From Rubripirellula lacrimiformis (lineage in GTDB: Bacteria; Planctomycetota; Planctomycetia; Pirellulales; Pirellulaceae), in NCBI RefSeq assembly GCF_007741535.1, contig NZ_CP036525.1, forward strand, positions 2,728,001-2,792,000: a DNA stretch of 64,000 nucleotides. Reading direction: 5' to 3'. The notes under the pieces are model-generated. The model had not been told where the DNA came from. It searched no databases and worked only from the letters and a program-made list of their open reading frames with translations. A program made the position numbers and the translations under genes. Shown here piece after piece: positions 38,337-47,164 of this stretch (positions are counted from its first letter, which is position 1; each line of letters starts with the position of its first letter).

Positions 38337-39593
38337 ATGCGTCGTCTTGTCACTTTTCTACTGCTTGCTTTCGTCGTCATGTTGGGCGTCGAATCTTCGC
38401 ACGTCTCTGGTCAGGGGATGGGGCTGCCCGGTGGCACGACTGCCGCGGTCCCACGTACGCCTGACACGCCGCCCAGCATGCAGGGGCAAACACCCAATCC
38501 GAATAACAACAACGCATTTGCCGGGCGTGCAGCTGCCGCTCCGGCAACGTCGGCGATGGCCCCACCGAGTTCCGGCGGCAAACTGCCTCGCACCGCCGGC
38601 CAAGTGCACCGCGTGTACGATCTTCGCCCCTACACGGGCTATCTGACCAAGCACGATCATCCCGAACAAGCGATCATTGACTGGGTGTTGCGAGAGACGG
38701 GGACCGACGTTTGGTTCACCGAACCCTTTGGTTTCTTGAACGCCGACCGCGATTCCGTATCGGTTTATCACACCGACGAAATGCACGAAGTGGTCAATGG
38801 TGTCGTGGACCGATTTGTGGCTGGCGAAAAAGAGCCTCAGGTGATGCACCTGCGGGTCATGACGGTCGGCAACGCCAACTGGCGCAGCCGGGCTCACATG
38901 TTGATGCAGCACGTGTCGGTGGATTCGCCGGGCGTGCAAGCATGGTTGTTGAGCAAGGAAAACGCCGCGTTGGTCTTGAACCTGCTTCGTCAACGCACCG
39001 ATTCGCGCCAAGTCCATGATCTGAACATCGTCACCTACAACGGGCAAACCGAGACGCTGGCTAGCACGCGAGGCCGCAACTATGTCCGGAATGTGCGTCC
39101 GGCCCCTCAGGCATGGCCTCCCTACGAGCCGGAAACCGGCGAAGTCCAAGAGGGATACCGATTGTCGATCAGCCCGCTGCTTAGCACCGATGGTCGAGCG
39201 ATCGATTGCATGATCAAGGCTGAAATCGATCAGGTCGACAAGCTGAACCCGGTCGACTTGGAATTGCCGCTGCCCAACAATCAAGTTCACCGCGCCCGTA
39301 TCGACGTTCCACAAGTGGTCAGTTGGCGTTTGCACGAACGTTTCCGTTGGCCGTCGGACATGGTGCTGTTGCTCTCTTGCGGCGTGGTGGCCAGTCCGGA
39401 ACGCGCCCAGTCGGCGATTCCGATGTTGAATATGAGTGCCTTCACCGGGGCGACGGCCGGTCGCGCCGACGCTCTGATGTTCATCGAATTTCGCGGTCGC
39501 GCATCCGAAAACTTGACCACCGGGCTGACACCATCGTCATCGGTTCCTCAGGTAGCCACCCAACCGGGCGGTGCGAACCGAGGCCGTTACTAG
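38337..39593 (+). CDS. Exported protein with weak secretin-like C-terminal region
   Basis: 418 residues. A signal peptide (MRRLVTFLLLAFVVMLG) ends near VSGQG. A Pro/Ala/Asn-rich linker of about 60 residues (NPNNNNAFAG) follows, then a structured region from ~85. Segments such as VMHLRVMTVG, SVDSPGVQAWLLSKENAALVLNLL and YRLSISPLLSTDGRAIDCMIKAEID faintly recall secretin N-domains and beta-core, but no pore signature is seen. I do not recognise a defined family. The gap upstream (38094-38336) holds only a short frame of no merit. Confidence 0.72.
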   Translation: MRRLVTFLLLAFVVMLGVESSHVSGQGMGLPGGTTAAVPRTPDTPPSMQGQTPNPNNNNAFAGRAAAAPATSAMAPPSSGGKLPRTAGQVHRVYDLRPYTGYLTKHDHPEQAIIDWVLRETGTDVWFTEPFGFLNADRDSVSVYHTDEMHEVVNGVVDRFVAGEKEPQVMHLRVMTVGNANWRSRAHMLMQHVSVDSPGVQAWLLSKENAALVLNLLRQRTDSRQVHDLNIVTYNGQTETLASTRGRNYVRNVRPAPQAWPPYEPETGEVQEGYRLSISPLLSTDGRAIDCMIKAEIDQVDKLNPVDLELPLPNNQVHRARIDVPQVVSWRLHERFRWPSDMVLLLSCGVVASPERAQSAIPMLNMSAFTGATAGRADALMFIEFRGRASENLTTGLTPSSSVPQVATQPGGANRGRY

Positions 39594-39704
39594 GGGATTT
39601 GGTCGGTCGGATGTCGCTCTGACCCTCTTTGGATCAGGCCCCCTCAAAGACGCGGGGTTTGCTGTTTACAATCGCGGTCTCTGCACTTTTCCGCCGCCTC
39701 GAAT

Positions 39705-41039
39705 ATGCGTCAATCGTCCATGGTTACCCCTTCGTCTCGCCGTGTCGTTATCACGGGCATCGGAATCGTCAGCCCCCTTGGCAATGATCCCGACCAAGTG
39801 CTCTCTGCCCTCCGCGACGGCGTCAGCGGCATTCGCCCGTTCACTCAGGTGCCGCAGGGCGTGCTGGGGATCGACCATGGGGCGGAAGCCGTCGAATTCA
39901 CCGGCGACATCAAGGACTACGGTCCGATGGAAAAGACGCTGGCTCGCACGATCCGCAAAGGCAGCAAAGTGATGTGCCGCGAGATCGAAATGGGGGTCGC
40001 GGTGGCTCAATTGGCTCTGAACGATGCTGAACTGAACCAGGAAAATCGTGATCGTGACCGCACCGGGGTCCTGTACGGTTGCGATTACATCATGTCGCTG
40101 CCCGAAGAATTTGCTGGCGGAATCCAAAAGTGTTTGGACGAAGACGGCAACTTTCATTTCGAAGATTGGGGTGCGAAGGGCAAGCCCGAGGTGAACCCGT
40201 TGTGGTTGCTGAAGTACTTGCCCAACATGCCGGCAAGCCACATTGCGATCTACAACGACCTGCGTGGTCCCAACAACTCGATCACGGTCCGCGAAGCGTC
40301 CGCCGGCGCGGCACTGGCCGAAGCATTTTCGACGATCCAACGTGGGCATGCCGACGTTTTGGTTGTCGGTTCCACCGGATCGCGTATCCATACGCTGCGA
40401 ACCCTGCACGCTTCGCTGCAAGAAAAGTTGGCGGCCAACCAAGACGATCCCGCGACGATGTCACGCCCATTCGATAAAACACGCGATGGCAGTGTCGTTG
40501 GCGAAGGCGCCGCGGCCCTGGTTTGCGAAACTCTGGAACATGCGCAGGCACGCGGTGCGACGATCTTAGGCGAAGTCGTCGGTTACGCCAGCAGTGCGGT
40601 GGGCCCGACCGACCAATACAAAGATTCGCACATCCAACAATCGATCGCAAACGTTTTGCGAGGGGCCTTGGGCAGCAGCGAAGCGACGTCCGTTGGACAT
40701 ATCCACGCCCATGGTTTGGGCACGATTGAATCGGACCAGCAAGAAGCACAGGCCATCGCTGCGGTGTTTGGTCCCGCTGAATCACAGCCTCCTGTGACGA
40801 CGGTCAAAGGCCACATGGGGAATCTTGGCGCAGGTGGCGGGATGGTCGAGATCGTGGCCAGCCTACAGTCGCTGGGCGGCAACCTGTTCCCCATCCGGAA
40901 CCTATCCGAGTTGGATTCCGATTGCCCGATCAACGCATGCCAGGATTCCAGCACGCCGGCCGGTGATAGTTTCATCAGCGTCAACGTGACGCCACAGGGC
41001 CAAGCCTCTGCGATCCGCATCGCAGCCTTCACAGCCTAG
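39705..41039 (+). CDS. FabF-like ketosynthase homologue lacking catalytic Cys (chain-length-factor-like)
   Basis: 444 residues with the full thiolase-fold layout of FabF: RRVVITGIGIVSPLGND, RGPNNSITVREASAGAALAE, SRPFDKTRDGSVVGEGAAAL, HIHAHGLGTIESD, KGHMGNLGAGGGMVE. An ungapped alignment by eye of the RGP-to-GHADV block with E. coli FabF puts Glu (in VREAS) where the catalytic Cys sits. The first active-site His is kept (AHG), and the second is Asn (GHMGN rather than TGH). The GFGG gate near the C-terminus is missing. It may be a decarboxylase or a heterodimer partner. No ACP or partner ketosynthase is in the window. Confidence 0.87.
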   Translation: MRQSSMVTPSSRRVVITGIGIVSPLGNDPDQVLSALRDGVSGIRPFTQVPQGVLGIDHGAEAVEFTGDIKDYGPMEKTLARTIRKGSKVMCREIEMGVAVAQLALNDAELNQENRDRDRTGVLYGCDYIMSLPEEFAGGIQKCLDEDGNFHFEDWGAKGKPEVNPLWLLKYLPNMPASHIAIYNDLRGPNNSITVREASAGAALAEAFSTIQRGHADVLVVGSTGSRIHTLRTLHASLQEKLAANQDDPATMSRPFDKTRDGSVVGEGAAALVCETLEHAQARGATILGEVVGYASSAVGPTDQYKDSHIQQSIANVLRGALGSSEATSVGHIHAHGLGTIESDQQEAQAIAAVFGPAESQPPVTTVKGHMGNLGAGGGMVEIVASLQSLGGNLFPIRNLSELDSDCPINACQDSSTPAGDSFISVNVTPQGQASAIRIAAFTA

Positions 41040-42055
41040 CGAGAAGTGGCGTTTGTCGCTCGAAAGTTCTCGTAGCGCAAGTCGCCAAGACTTTCGGCTG
41101 GCGTCGCGTCAGGCGTTCAAGCGTCGAGACACTCGCCAGCGGCGAACGTTTTTGTCGTAGCGCAAGTCGCCAAGACTTTCGGCTGGCGTCACGTCAGGCG
41201 TTCAAGCGTCGAGACACTCGCCAGCGGCGAACGTTTTTGTCGTAGCGCAAGTCGCCAAGACTTTCGGCTGGCGTCACGTCAGGCGTTCAAGCGTCGAGAC
41301 ACTCGCCAGCGGCGAACGTTTTTGTCGTAGCGCAAGTCGCCAAGACTTTCGGCTGGCGTCACGTCAGGCGTTCAAGCGTCGAAACACTCGCCAGCGGCGA
41401 ACGTTTTTGTCGTAGCGCAAGTCGCCAAGACTTTCGGCTGGCGTCACGTCAGGCGTTCAAGCGTCGAGACACTCGCCAGCGGCGAACGTTTTTCTCGTAG
41501 CGCAAGTCGCCAAGACTTTCGGCTGGCGTCACGTCAGGCGTTCAAGCGTCGAAACACTCGCCAGCGGCGAACGTTTTTCTCGTAGCGCAAGTCGCCAAGA
41601 CTTTCGGCTGGCATCGCGTCAGGCGTTCAAGCGTCGAAACACTCGCCAGCGGCGAACGTTTTTGTCGTAGCGCAAGTCGCCAAGACTTTCGGCTGGCGTC
41701 GCGTCAGGCGTTCAAGCGTCGAGACACTCGCCAGCGGCGAACGTTTTTCTCGTAGCGCAAGTCGCCAAGACTTTCGGCTGGCGTCGCGTCAAACGTTCAA
41801 GCGTCGAAACACTCGCCAGCGGCGAACGTTTTTGTCGTAGCGCAAGTCGCCAAGACTTTCGGCTGGCGTCACGTCAGGCGTTCAAGCGTCGAGACACTCG
41901 CCAGCGGCGAACGTTTTTGTCGTAGCGCAAGTCGCCAAGACTTTCGGCTGGCGTCGCGTCAAACGTTCAAGCGTCGAAACACTCGCCAGCGGCGAACGTT
42001 TTTCTCGTAGCGCAAGTCGCCAAGACTTTCGGCTGGCATCGCGTTGCCCGATTGG
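41040..42055. other. Kilobase gap between convergent genes, filled by the 85-bp array
   Basis: The ketosynthase-like gene and the cytochrome-like gene end facing each other. Apart from about 30 bp at the left and 10 bp at the right, the gap is the tandem array. No gene is seen. Confidence 0.9.
41071..42044. repeat. 85-bp tandem repeat array, about 11.5 units
   Basis: Units start at CGTAGCGCAAG on 41071 and at every 85 bases to 42006, giving 11 full copies and one partial. Period is exact with no indels. Variation is confined to a few sites (GTCACGTC/GTCGCGTC/ATCGCGTC, GAGAC/GAAAC, AGGCG/AAACG, final G or C). Each unit contains GGCTGGCG and CTCGCCAGC, which can pair across about 35 bases, plus a TTTTT tract. 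There are no unique spacers, so it is not a CRISPR array. The last unit runs to the stop of the minus-strand gene. Confidence 0.98.
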
Positions 42056-43315
42056 CTACTGTGCGCCGTGGTGGCGGCGATTGAACAGGTCGGGGCTGAA
42101 TGGGTCACTGACACGAGGCAACCGTGCGGGGCCTGTGGGGCTTGGTCCATCGGCTTGGTCTGCCAACGATGGATGTGTGCCCACGCTGGGGCGTTCGGCT
42201 AGGTAGGCGTCGGGTCCATGGGCGTCGGCTCCATCGACCATTTCGTCCAGCGGTTGGCGGATCGTAGTCCCCTGTTCGAAGGCGGCGGTATCCGGCGTGT
42301 CCAATCCAGGGGCAACGTTTTCGGCTGCGCTTCGTTGCGGATCCGCGGGGACTGCTGCGTCATCGCTGGGCGTCGAGGCAGGGTCCGGAGCGGTCGTCAT
42401 CTGCGCCGCAACGGACAGCCACAGCTTCAATGCTTCGATCGATTTGGCGTGTCGTGGATCCAGCGGTGTTTCGGATCCACCGTGCGGCGTCATCGCTTTC
42501 TGCAACAGGGGGCTGTTTTCGGGGTTCGTGCCATCCACGAACTCCAATGCCGCGTTCAGGTTTTCTCGCGTGATCCGGGACGATGCGCGAGTCCCGCGGC
42601 CGGGGACGATCATGGACCAGGGACGCTGAGAATCCTGGCTGTGGCAGTTTCCACAGCGATTGATCAGGGTGGGTTGGACGTGCCCGGCGAAAAAACGCAG
42701 CGTGGGCAGGTCGATTTCGATGGGCTTGGGGACAGGGTCTTGATGGTCGACCAGATGGACGTTGCCGGCGACGTCGTGGTGGTGAGCGGCTGCGACCTGC
42801 GCTTCGCTCGGTTGGGGCGACCTCGCTCGCGCAATCTGAGCTCGAATCGAAGCGGCTTCAGCATTGTTGGGGGCATGCTGACGAATGACTGCCAATTCTT
42901 GGTCGGCCAAGTCAAAGAGGTCGTAACGGACGCACCAACGCGCGTCTCGGAGCCGCGTCGAAAGGTCGTTTCGCGTGCGGTGGTCGACGCGATATCGATA
43001 CAGATCACGAACCGATGGAGCCCAACAGGCGACTTCTTTTCGGGGAAGTCGAACTTCACCGCCCAAGCCGTCTCGGATGACCACGTATTCGCCTACCTGC
43101 TGGGCCAGGCCGAACAGAACATTGTCATTTTGCAGCAAAACACAGGGTTTGGCGGCATGGACGCCATCGGTGGCCGACACCATCGCCGGCCCGTTGGCCT
43201 GGATGGGGGCAGACGTCGACGGTGGCATCTCCGACTGCGCAGACGCCTCAGCGCATGGCACGGATGCAAGCAATAATGCGGCCAAGGCCGTTCTTTGGAT
43301 GGTTTGATTCGCCAT
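42056..43315 (-). CDS. Exported protein with single c-type haem motif
   Basis: 419 residues from ATG 43315; a TTG at 43327 is less likely. The signal peptide ends near AEASAQ. Residues ~55-160 are a domain with CVLLQNDNVLFGLAQQVGEYVV and DLYRYRVDHRTRNDL, seen in planctomycete proteins but without known role. A haem motif CGNCH lies near residue 218 (TLINRCGNCHSQD), in a planctomycete-style cytochrome context (ENSPLLQKAMTPHGG, SIEALKLWL). The C-terminal 120 residues are Asp/Pro/Ala-rich and probably disordered. The methionine axial ligand is plausible in the KAMTPHGG segment. Confidence 0.85.
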   Translation of the reverse strand: MANQTIQRTALAALLLASVPCAEASAQSEMPPSTSAPIQANGPAMVSATDGVHAAKPCVLLQNDNVLFGLAQQVGEYVVIRDGLGGEVRLPRKEVACWAPSVRDLYRYRVDHRTRNDLSTRLRDARWCVRYDLFDLADQELAVIRQHAPNNAEAASIRAQIARARSPQPSEAQVAAAHHHDVAGNVHLVDHQDPVPKPIEIDLPTLRFFAGHVQPTLINRCGNCHSQDSQRPWSMIVPGRGTRASSRITRENLNAALEFVDGTNPENSPLLQKAMTPHGGSETPLDPRHAKSIEALKLWLSVAAQMTTAPDPASTPSDDAAVPADPQRSAAENVAPGLDTPDTAAFEQGTTIRQPLDEMVDGADAHGPDAYLAERPSVGTHPSLADQADGPSPTGPARLPRVSDPFSPDLFNRRHHGAQ

Positions 43316-43447
43316 AATGCGTTGCAACTAGCATTTGGCGGCCCCCGCCGTCAACGGAAAAAAACGCATCGCTCAGCAAATGTGGCAGCGGATTTCGCAG
43401 CGGTGCCCGAGACATGGGGGCTGACCGGCGTACGGTTTGGCAAACGA

Positions 43448-44245
43448 TTAGAGCCGGTCCAGGCCTTCGGGCAGCGTTCCGGCGGCGACTTCGTCATCCC
43501 ATTGGTCCATCAGTGGCCAGCTGTCGGCAAGCGTTCCAAAGTCTGCCATCTTCAAGTATCCGCGAACTCGGTCGATCGTGCGGTTCATGAATTCAGGGTT
43601 GTTCGCGAAGATCGGACCATGGCTCGGTGCCAGCCATTTGACGTCACTGTCACGAATCCGTTCGAGGGACCGCACAAAGTCCTTGATGTCGCTGCCGTGG
43701 TGAGCGTCGATCGCGCCGATGCAACCGTCGCGATAGATATTGTCACCGCTTAGCAGGACGTCTCCGATTCGGAATGCCAATTGGCTGTTGGTGTGACCCG
43801 GCGTGTGCCAAACTTCTAATTCCAGCGATCCGACGGTGATGATGTCGCCGTCGTTGACTTGGTGTTCGATTTGGACAGGCGGCATTTCCAGTTTTAGATT
43901 CTGGGCGGTGATTTCCGCCAACGTGATCAGCGTATCACCGGTTTGCAGAGGCTCGACCGCATTGGGGTGAGCTGTCACCGATGTCTTCAGGATCGATTTG
44001 GCTTTTGCCAGACCTTGGATGTGGTCGACGTCCGCGTGGGTGGCCACCAGCGTTTTGCAGCGTGAAAGCGGAAAGTCCAGTTGCCGAATGATCTCGATAA
44101 AGTCGTCCACGGTTTCTTCGTAGCCGATATCGATCAACAGCCATTCACCGGCGTCGTGGACCAAATATACGTTGCAACCGAGCACTTCCCCCGCTTGGAA
44201 GTTCAGTTCAATGACGCCGGGGAAGATCGGTTTAGGGGTCAACAT
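43448..44245 (-). CDS. Metallo-beta-lactamase fold hydrolase
   Basis: 265 residues from ATG 44245 (MLTPKPIFPGVIEL). An in-frame extension to 44404 is not homologous in character. MBL motifs are THADVDHIQG (the usual HxHxDH has Asp in place of the second His), VWHTPGHTNSQL, LLSGDNIYRDG and the final APSHGPIF. The family covers glyoxalase II-like and other hydrolases. The altered first motif suggests a different metal arrangement. No signal peptide; cytoplasmic. Substrate unknown. Confidence 0.88.
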   Translation of the reverse strand: MLTPKPIFPGVIELNFQAGEVLGCNVYLVHDAGEWLLIDIGYEETVDDFIEIIRQLDFPLSRCKTLVATHADVDHIQGLAKAKSILKTSVTAHPNAVEPLQTGDTLITLAEITAQNLKLEMPPVQIEHQVNDGDIITVGSLELEVWHTPGHTNSQLAFRIGDVLLSGDNIYRDGCIGAIDAHHGSDIKDFVRSLERIRDSDVKWLAPSHGPIFANNPEFMNRTIDRVRGYLKMADFGTLADSWPLMDQWDDEVAAGTLPEGLDRL

Positions 44246-44465
44246 GTGTGGAGTCGTTTTGAAAAGTAGCGATCGGAAGGAGTGGCAGGCATTGTAGGTA
44301 GCAAAGTAGCAATCGGAAGACCCGGCAATTCGCCGCTGGCGACCGGTTTGCCCCGTGATCTCAGTTGCGGGGTTCCAGTTCCCCGTCGTCATCGACTTCG
44401 TCATTCTAAATTTGTTTGATCGCTGGAAGGGATCGGTTCGGTGCCGGCATCGAACCGATGTTGTG

Positions 44466-45332
44466 TTACAGCACCGCCGCCAGACCTTCGCGGTAGGTTG
44501 GAAACGCCAATCGCGAGACCAAGTCGGATTTCATGCGTCGATTCCAGATCCGTTTGTCACTATCGGATCGCATTCGATCGCTGGCCCCGGCAGGCGGCGA
44601 GGTCGAAAAGCTGGGCTCGGCCGCACCCACTTGGCGGGCGATTTGGCGATAGAAATCGGATCGGTGCATCGGTTGATCATCGCTGATCAAATACATTCGG
44701 CGTCGATCCAGGCCGCCGCTGTGGCGATCCCAGTTCTGCACCACGGCCCTGGCACCGTCGGTGACGTGGATCAGGTTCAGGTACCCGTTGCTGGGCAATG
44801 CGATCGGTCGGCCGGCGATCACGTCGGCTGATCGGGGAACGCGGCCCGGGCCATAGATTCCGGAAAATCGCAGCACGGACCAGGGGGAATCAGGCCGCAT
44901 GCGGTGCAGCAGCGATTCGGCCTGCAAATGAACTCGGCCGCCCATCCGGTTGGGATGACAGGGCGATGTTTCGTCCACCCAGCGTCCGTCGGTTTGGTGA
45001 TAAACGCCGGTCGTGCTGATGTAGCAAACGTCGGTGCTAGGCGGCAAAACTTGAAGCAAATTCCGGAGCCCGCCGACTTGGGAATCGTAGCGGCTGTGGG
45101 GGCTGCGGGAATCGTAGCTGACCGATACCAAGACCCGATCGACCTCGGGGAGTCCGCGTAAAGTGCGTCGATCGGTCCAGTCCAGATGCAGTGGCTGGAT
45201 CGGCCCGCCAGACATTTGGCGCATTTTTTGAGCGTTGCGGGTGGTCGCCCAAACCCGATCACCGGCAAGGTCGGCCAGATCCGCAACCTGGCGACCTAGA
45301 AATCCGTAGCCAACAATCAGGGTGCGTTTCAT
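44466..45332 (-). CDS. NAD-dependent epimerase/dehydratase-like SDR
   Basis: 288 residues. It begins TLIVGYGFLGRQVADLA, the GxxGxxG nucleotide loop of an extended short-chain dehydrogenase. YISTTGVYH provides the Ser/Tyr region, though a clear YxxxK is not obvious, so it belongs to the atypical YeeZ-like group. SVLRFSGIYGPGR and YLNLIHVTDGARAV are typical of sugar-nucleotide epimerase relatives. Reaction unknown. It is divergent from an HtrA-like protease across a 340-bp gap. Confidence 0.85.
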   Translation of the reverse strand: MKRTLIVGYGFLGRQVADLADLAGDRVWATTRNAQKMRQMSGGPIQPLHLDWTDRRTLRGLPEVDRVLVSVSYDSRSPHSRYDSQVGGLRNLLQVLPPSTDVCYISTTGVYHQTDGRWVDETSPCHPNRMGGRVHLQAESLLHRMRPDSPWSVLRFSGIYGPGRVPRSADVIAGRPIALPSNGYLNLIHVTDGARAVVQNWDRHSGGLDRRRMYLISDDQPMHRSDFYRQIARQVGAAEPSFSTSPPAGASDRMRSDSDKRIWNRRMKSDLVSRLAFPTYREGLAAVL

Positions 45333-45672
45333 GAAATTACCAGTCGAAAACGAATGAAAGACGGGGAAACAGGCATCTTCGGATACGGTCCAGGGGCCGA
45401 TTCTTTTCTGTCGAGGACGTCGGGAACCGTTTTTTCAATCCATCCGAAACAGGGTACAATGGATCCGCGGCAAGATTGAGCCCCAGCGATCCTGCTAGCC
45501 GCGTTCCAGCGGGGCTGCGATGCCGATGGTTCCGACATCATTGCTGTTTCGCGATGCGGCAAGCATCCTGGTGCGGTGTCCGTTGATCGGCTGACCCGTT
45601 TCGTTGCTGAACCGTTTCGTTGCTGAACCATGTCTGTTGTACCGTCACTTGATTTTCTGAACTGAGTCCGCC
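45333..45672. promoter_or_regulatory. Divergent region SDR / protease with a 16-bp tandem duplication
   Basis: 340 bp with no gene. Two exact tandem copies of CCGTTTCGTTGCTGAA occupy 45596-45627, about 45 bp before the protease start. The rest shows no recognisable element. Confidence 0.5.
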
Positions 45673-47019
45673 GTGCGCCGCGTACCTCTCTACTCGCCGT
45701 CTGCCATTGTGCCCGATTCCGTTGCGGCGATTGTTGGTCATTGGGTCGCGGCGATTTCGGCCTTTGGAATTTGGGGACTTCTAGGTGGCTCGATCGCGTT
45801 GGCCCAGGCCCCGATCGTGTCTGGCAATTTCCCACCGGGTTATTCGTCGCCGCCGATCGTGATCGATCCCCCAGGATCCAGTTTTCAGTCGCCTGGAATT
45901 TCCTCGCCATCCGGTCCGGTACCGTCTGCGGGGGCGCCATCGGCCGGAGTTCCATCGGCCGGAGTTCGGGCTGACCGTCTGTCGCCGAATTCGCTGCCAG
46001 CGGTTCCGTCGTCGCCTGGTCAGCTAGATCGACTCGAATCGACGACTGCCCCTGGAACCGCATCGGGCAGTTTGTCCTCTGGCACACTGGTCACCGTGCC
46101 CAGCGAACTGCAGGCGTTGCTGCGTACCGGTGGTGTGCCGCGTTCGATCGACCATTTGCGTTTGATGGAAACCCAACAGAACAGCGTGTCCAAGGCCGCC
46201 GAATCGTGCACCGTCAGTGTGCAGATCGGCCCAGCCCAGGGCTGTGGAGTGATCATCACCGAAAGCGGTTTTATCCTGACCGCCGCCCACGTTGCGATGC
46301 GTCCGGGGAAGAGCGCGCTGGTGACCCTGTCGACTGGCCGGACCGTGCGAGCACGGACTTTGGGCATGTATCGAAAAGTGGACGCAGGCTTGATGAAGAT
46401 TGATCCCGATCAGAACGGGGGCAATCCCTGGTCGCATGCGTCACTGGGAACCAGCGAAGACTTAATGGCGGGAATGTGGTGCATCGCCACCGGACATCCG
46501 GGTGGGTACGACCCCGATCGTGGCATCGTCACGCGAGTCGGTCGGATTTTGCGAGTTCGCGAAGGTGCGATCGAAACCGATTGTGCCTTGATCGGTGGCG
46601 ATAGCGGTGGACCGCTGTTCGATCTGTCGGGGCGTCTGATCGCTGTCCACAGTCGCATCGGCAACGATGTTTCGGAAAACTTGCACGTTCCGGTCGATTA
46701 CTACGGTAAATATTGGAATCAGATGCGTGACGGAGAAGCGTGGGGGTTCCTGCCCGGCTTTCGTCCCGTGCTTGGCGTGACCGGCAGCCCGAACTCCGAA
46801 CGAGCGATCGTGGACGTGGTTCGGCCGGGGTCACCTGCTGAAGATGCTGGTATCGAACGAGGCGACGTTGTCGAGCAGTTTGGCGATGTACCGATCAAAG
46901 ATTTTGCATCCCTGAAAGCCGCCGTCGACGACACGATGCCAGGGGAACGAGTCGCAATTTGGATCAACCGAGATGGCAGCCGTAAACGAGTCAGCGTCGA
47001 AGTGGGGCGTGCCGACTGA
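45673..47019 (+). CDS. Trypsin-like serine protease with C-terminal PDZ (HtrA-like)
   Basis: 448 residues from GTG 45673. A hydrophobic segment at ~25-48 exports or anchors it, followed by a Pro/Ser/Gly-rich linker (repeats of PSAG) to about residue 150. The catalytic triad is visible: His in LTAAHVAM, Asp in KVDAGLMKID, Ser in GGDSGGPLFD. A PDZ domain occupies the last ~90 residues (VVRPGSPAEDAGIERGDVVEQF). Probably a periplasmic quality-control protease. A sequence-related PDZ protein follows 145 nt downstream on the same strand. Confidence 0.9.
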   Translation: MRRVPLYSPSAIVPDSVAAIVGHWVAAISAFGIWGLLGGSIALAQAPIVSGNFPPGYSSPPIVIDPPGSSFQSPGISSPSGPVPSAGAPSAGVPSAGVRADRLSPNSLPAVPSSPGQLDRLESTTAPGTASGSLSSGTLVTVPSELQALLRTGGVPRSIDHLRLMETQQNSVSKAAESCTVSVQIGPAQGCGVIITESGFILTAAHVAMRPGKSALVTLSTGRTVRARTLGMYRKVDAGLMKIDPDQNGGNPWSHASLGTSEDLMAGMWCIATGHPGGYDPDRGIVTRVGRILRVREGAIETDCALIGGDSGGPLFDLSGRLIAVHSRIGNDVSENLHVPVDYYGKYWNQMRDGEAWGFLPGFRPVLGVTGSPNSERAIVDVVRPGSPAEDAGIERGDVVEQFGDVPIKDFASLKAAVDDTMPGERVAIWINRDGSRKRVSVEVGRAD

Positions 47020-47164
47020 GACATCGTGCTAGAAAAAAGTGTCCGGCACGATTTTTTGCAGCGACGTCGATCGAAAACATCATGCGTCATTATTCATTCC
47101 GGTTCCCTCGCCGCGGATGCATCCCGTCCAATCATCCTTTTTGCTAGTTGCAAAGAACCCAAAC

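Noticed and set aside
41071-42044. Possible CRISPR array
   Set aside because: The whole 85-bp unit repeats with no unique spacers, and no cas genes are present.
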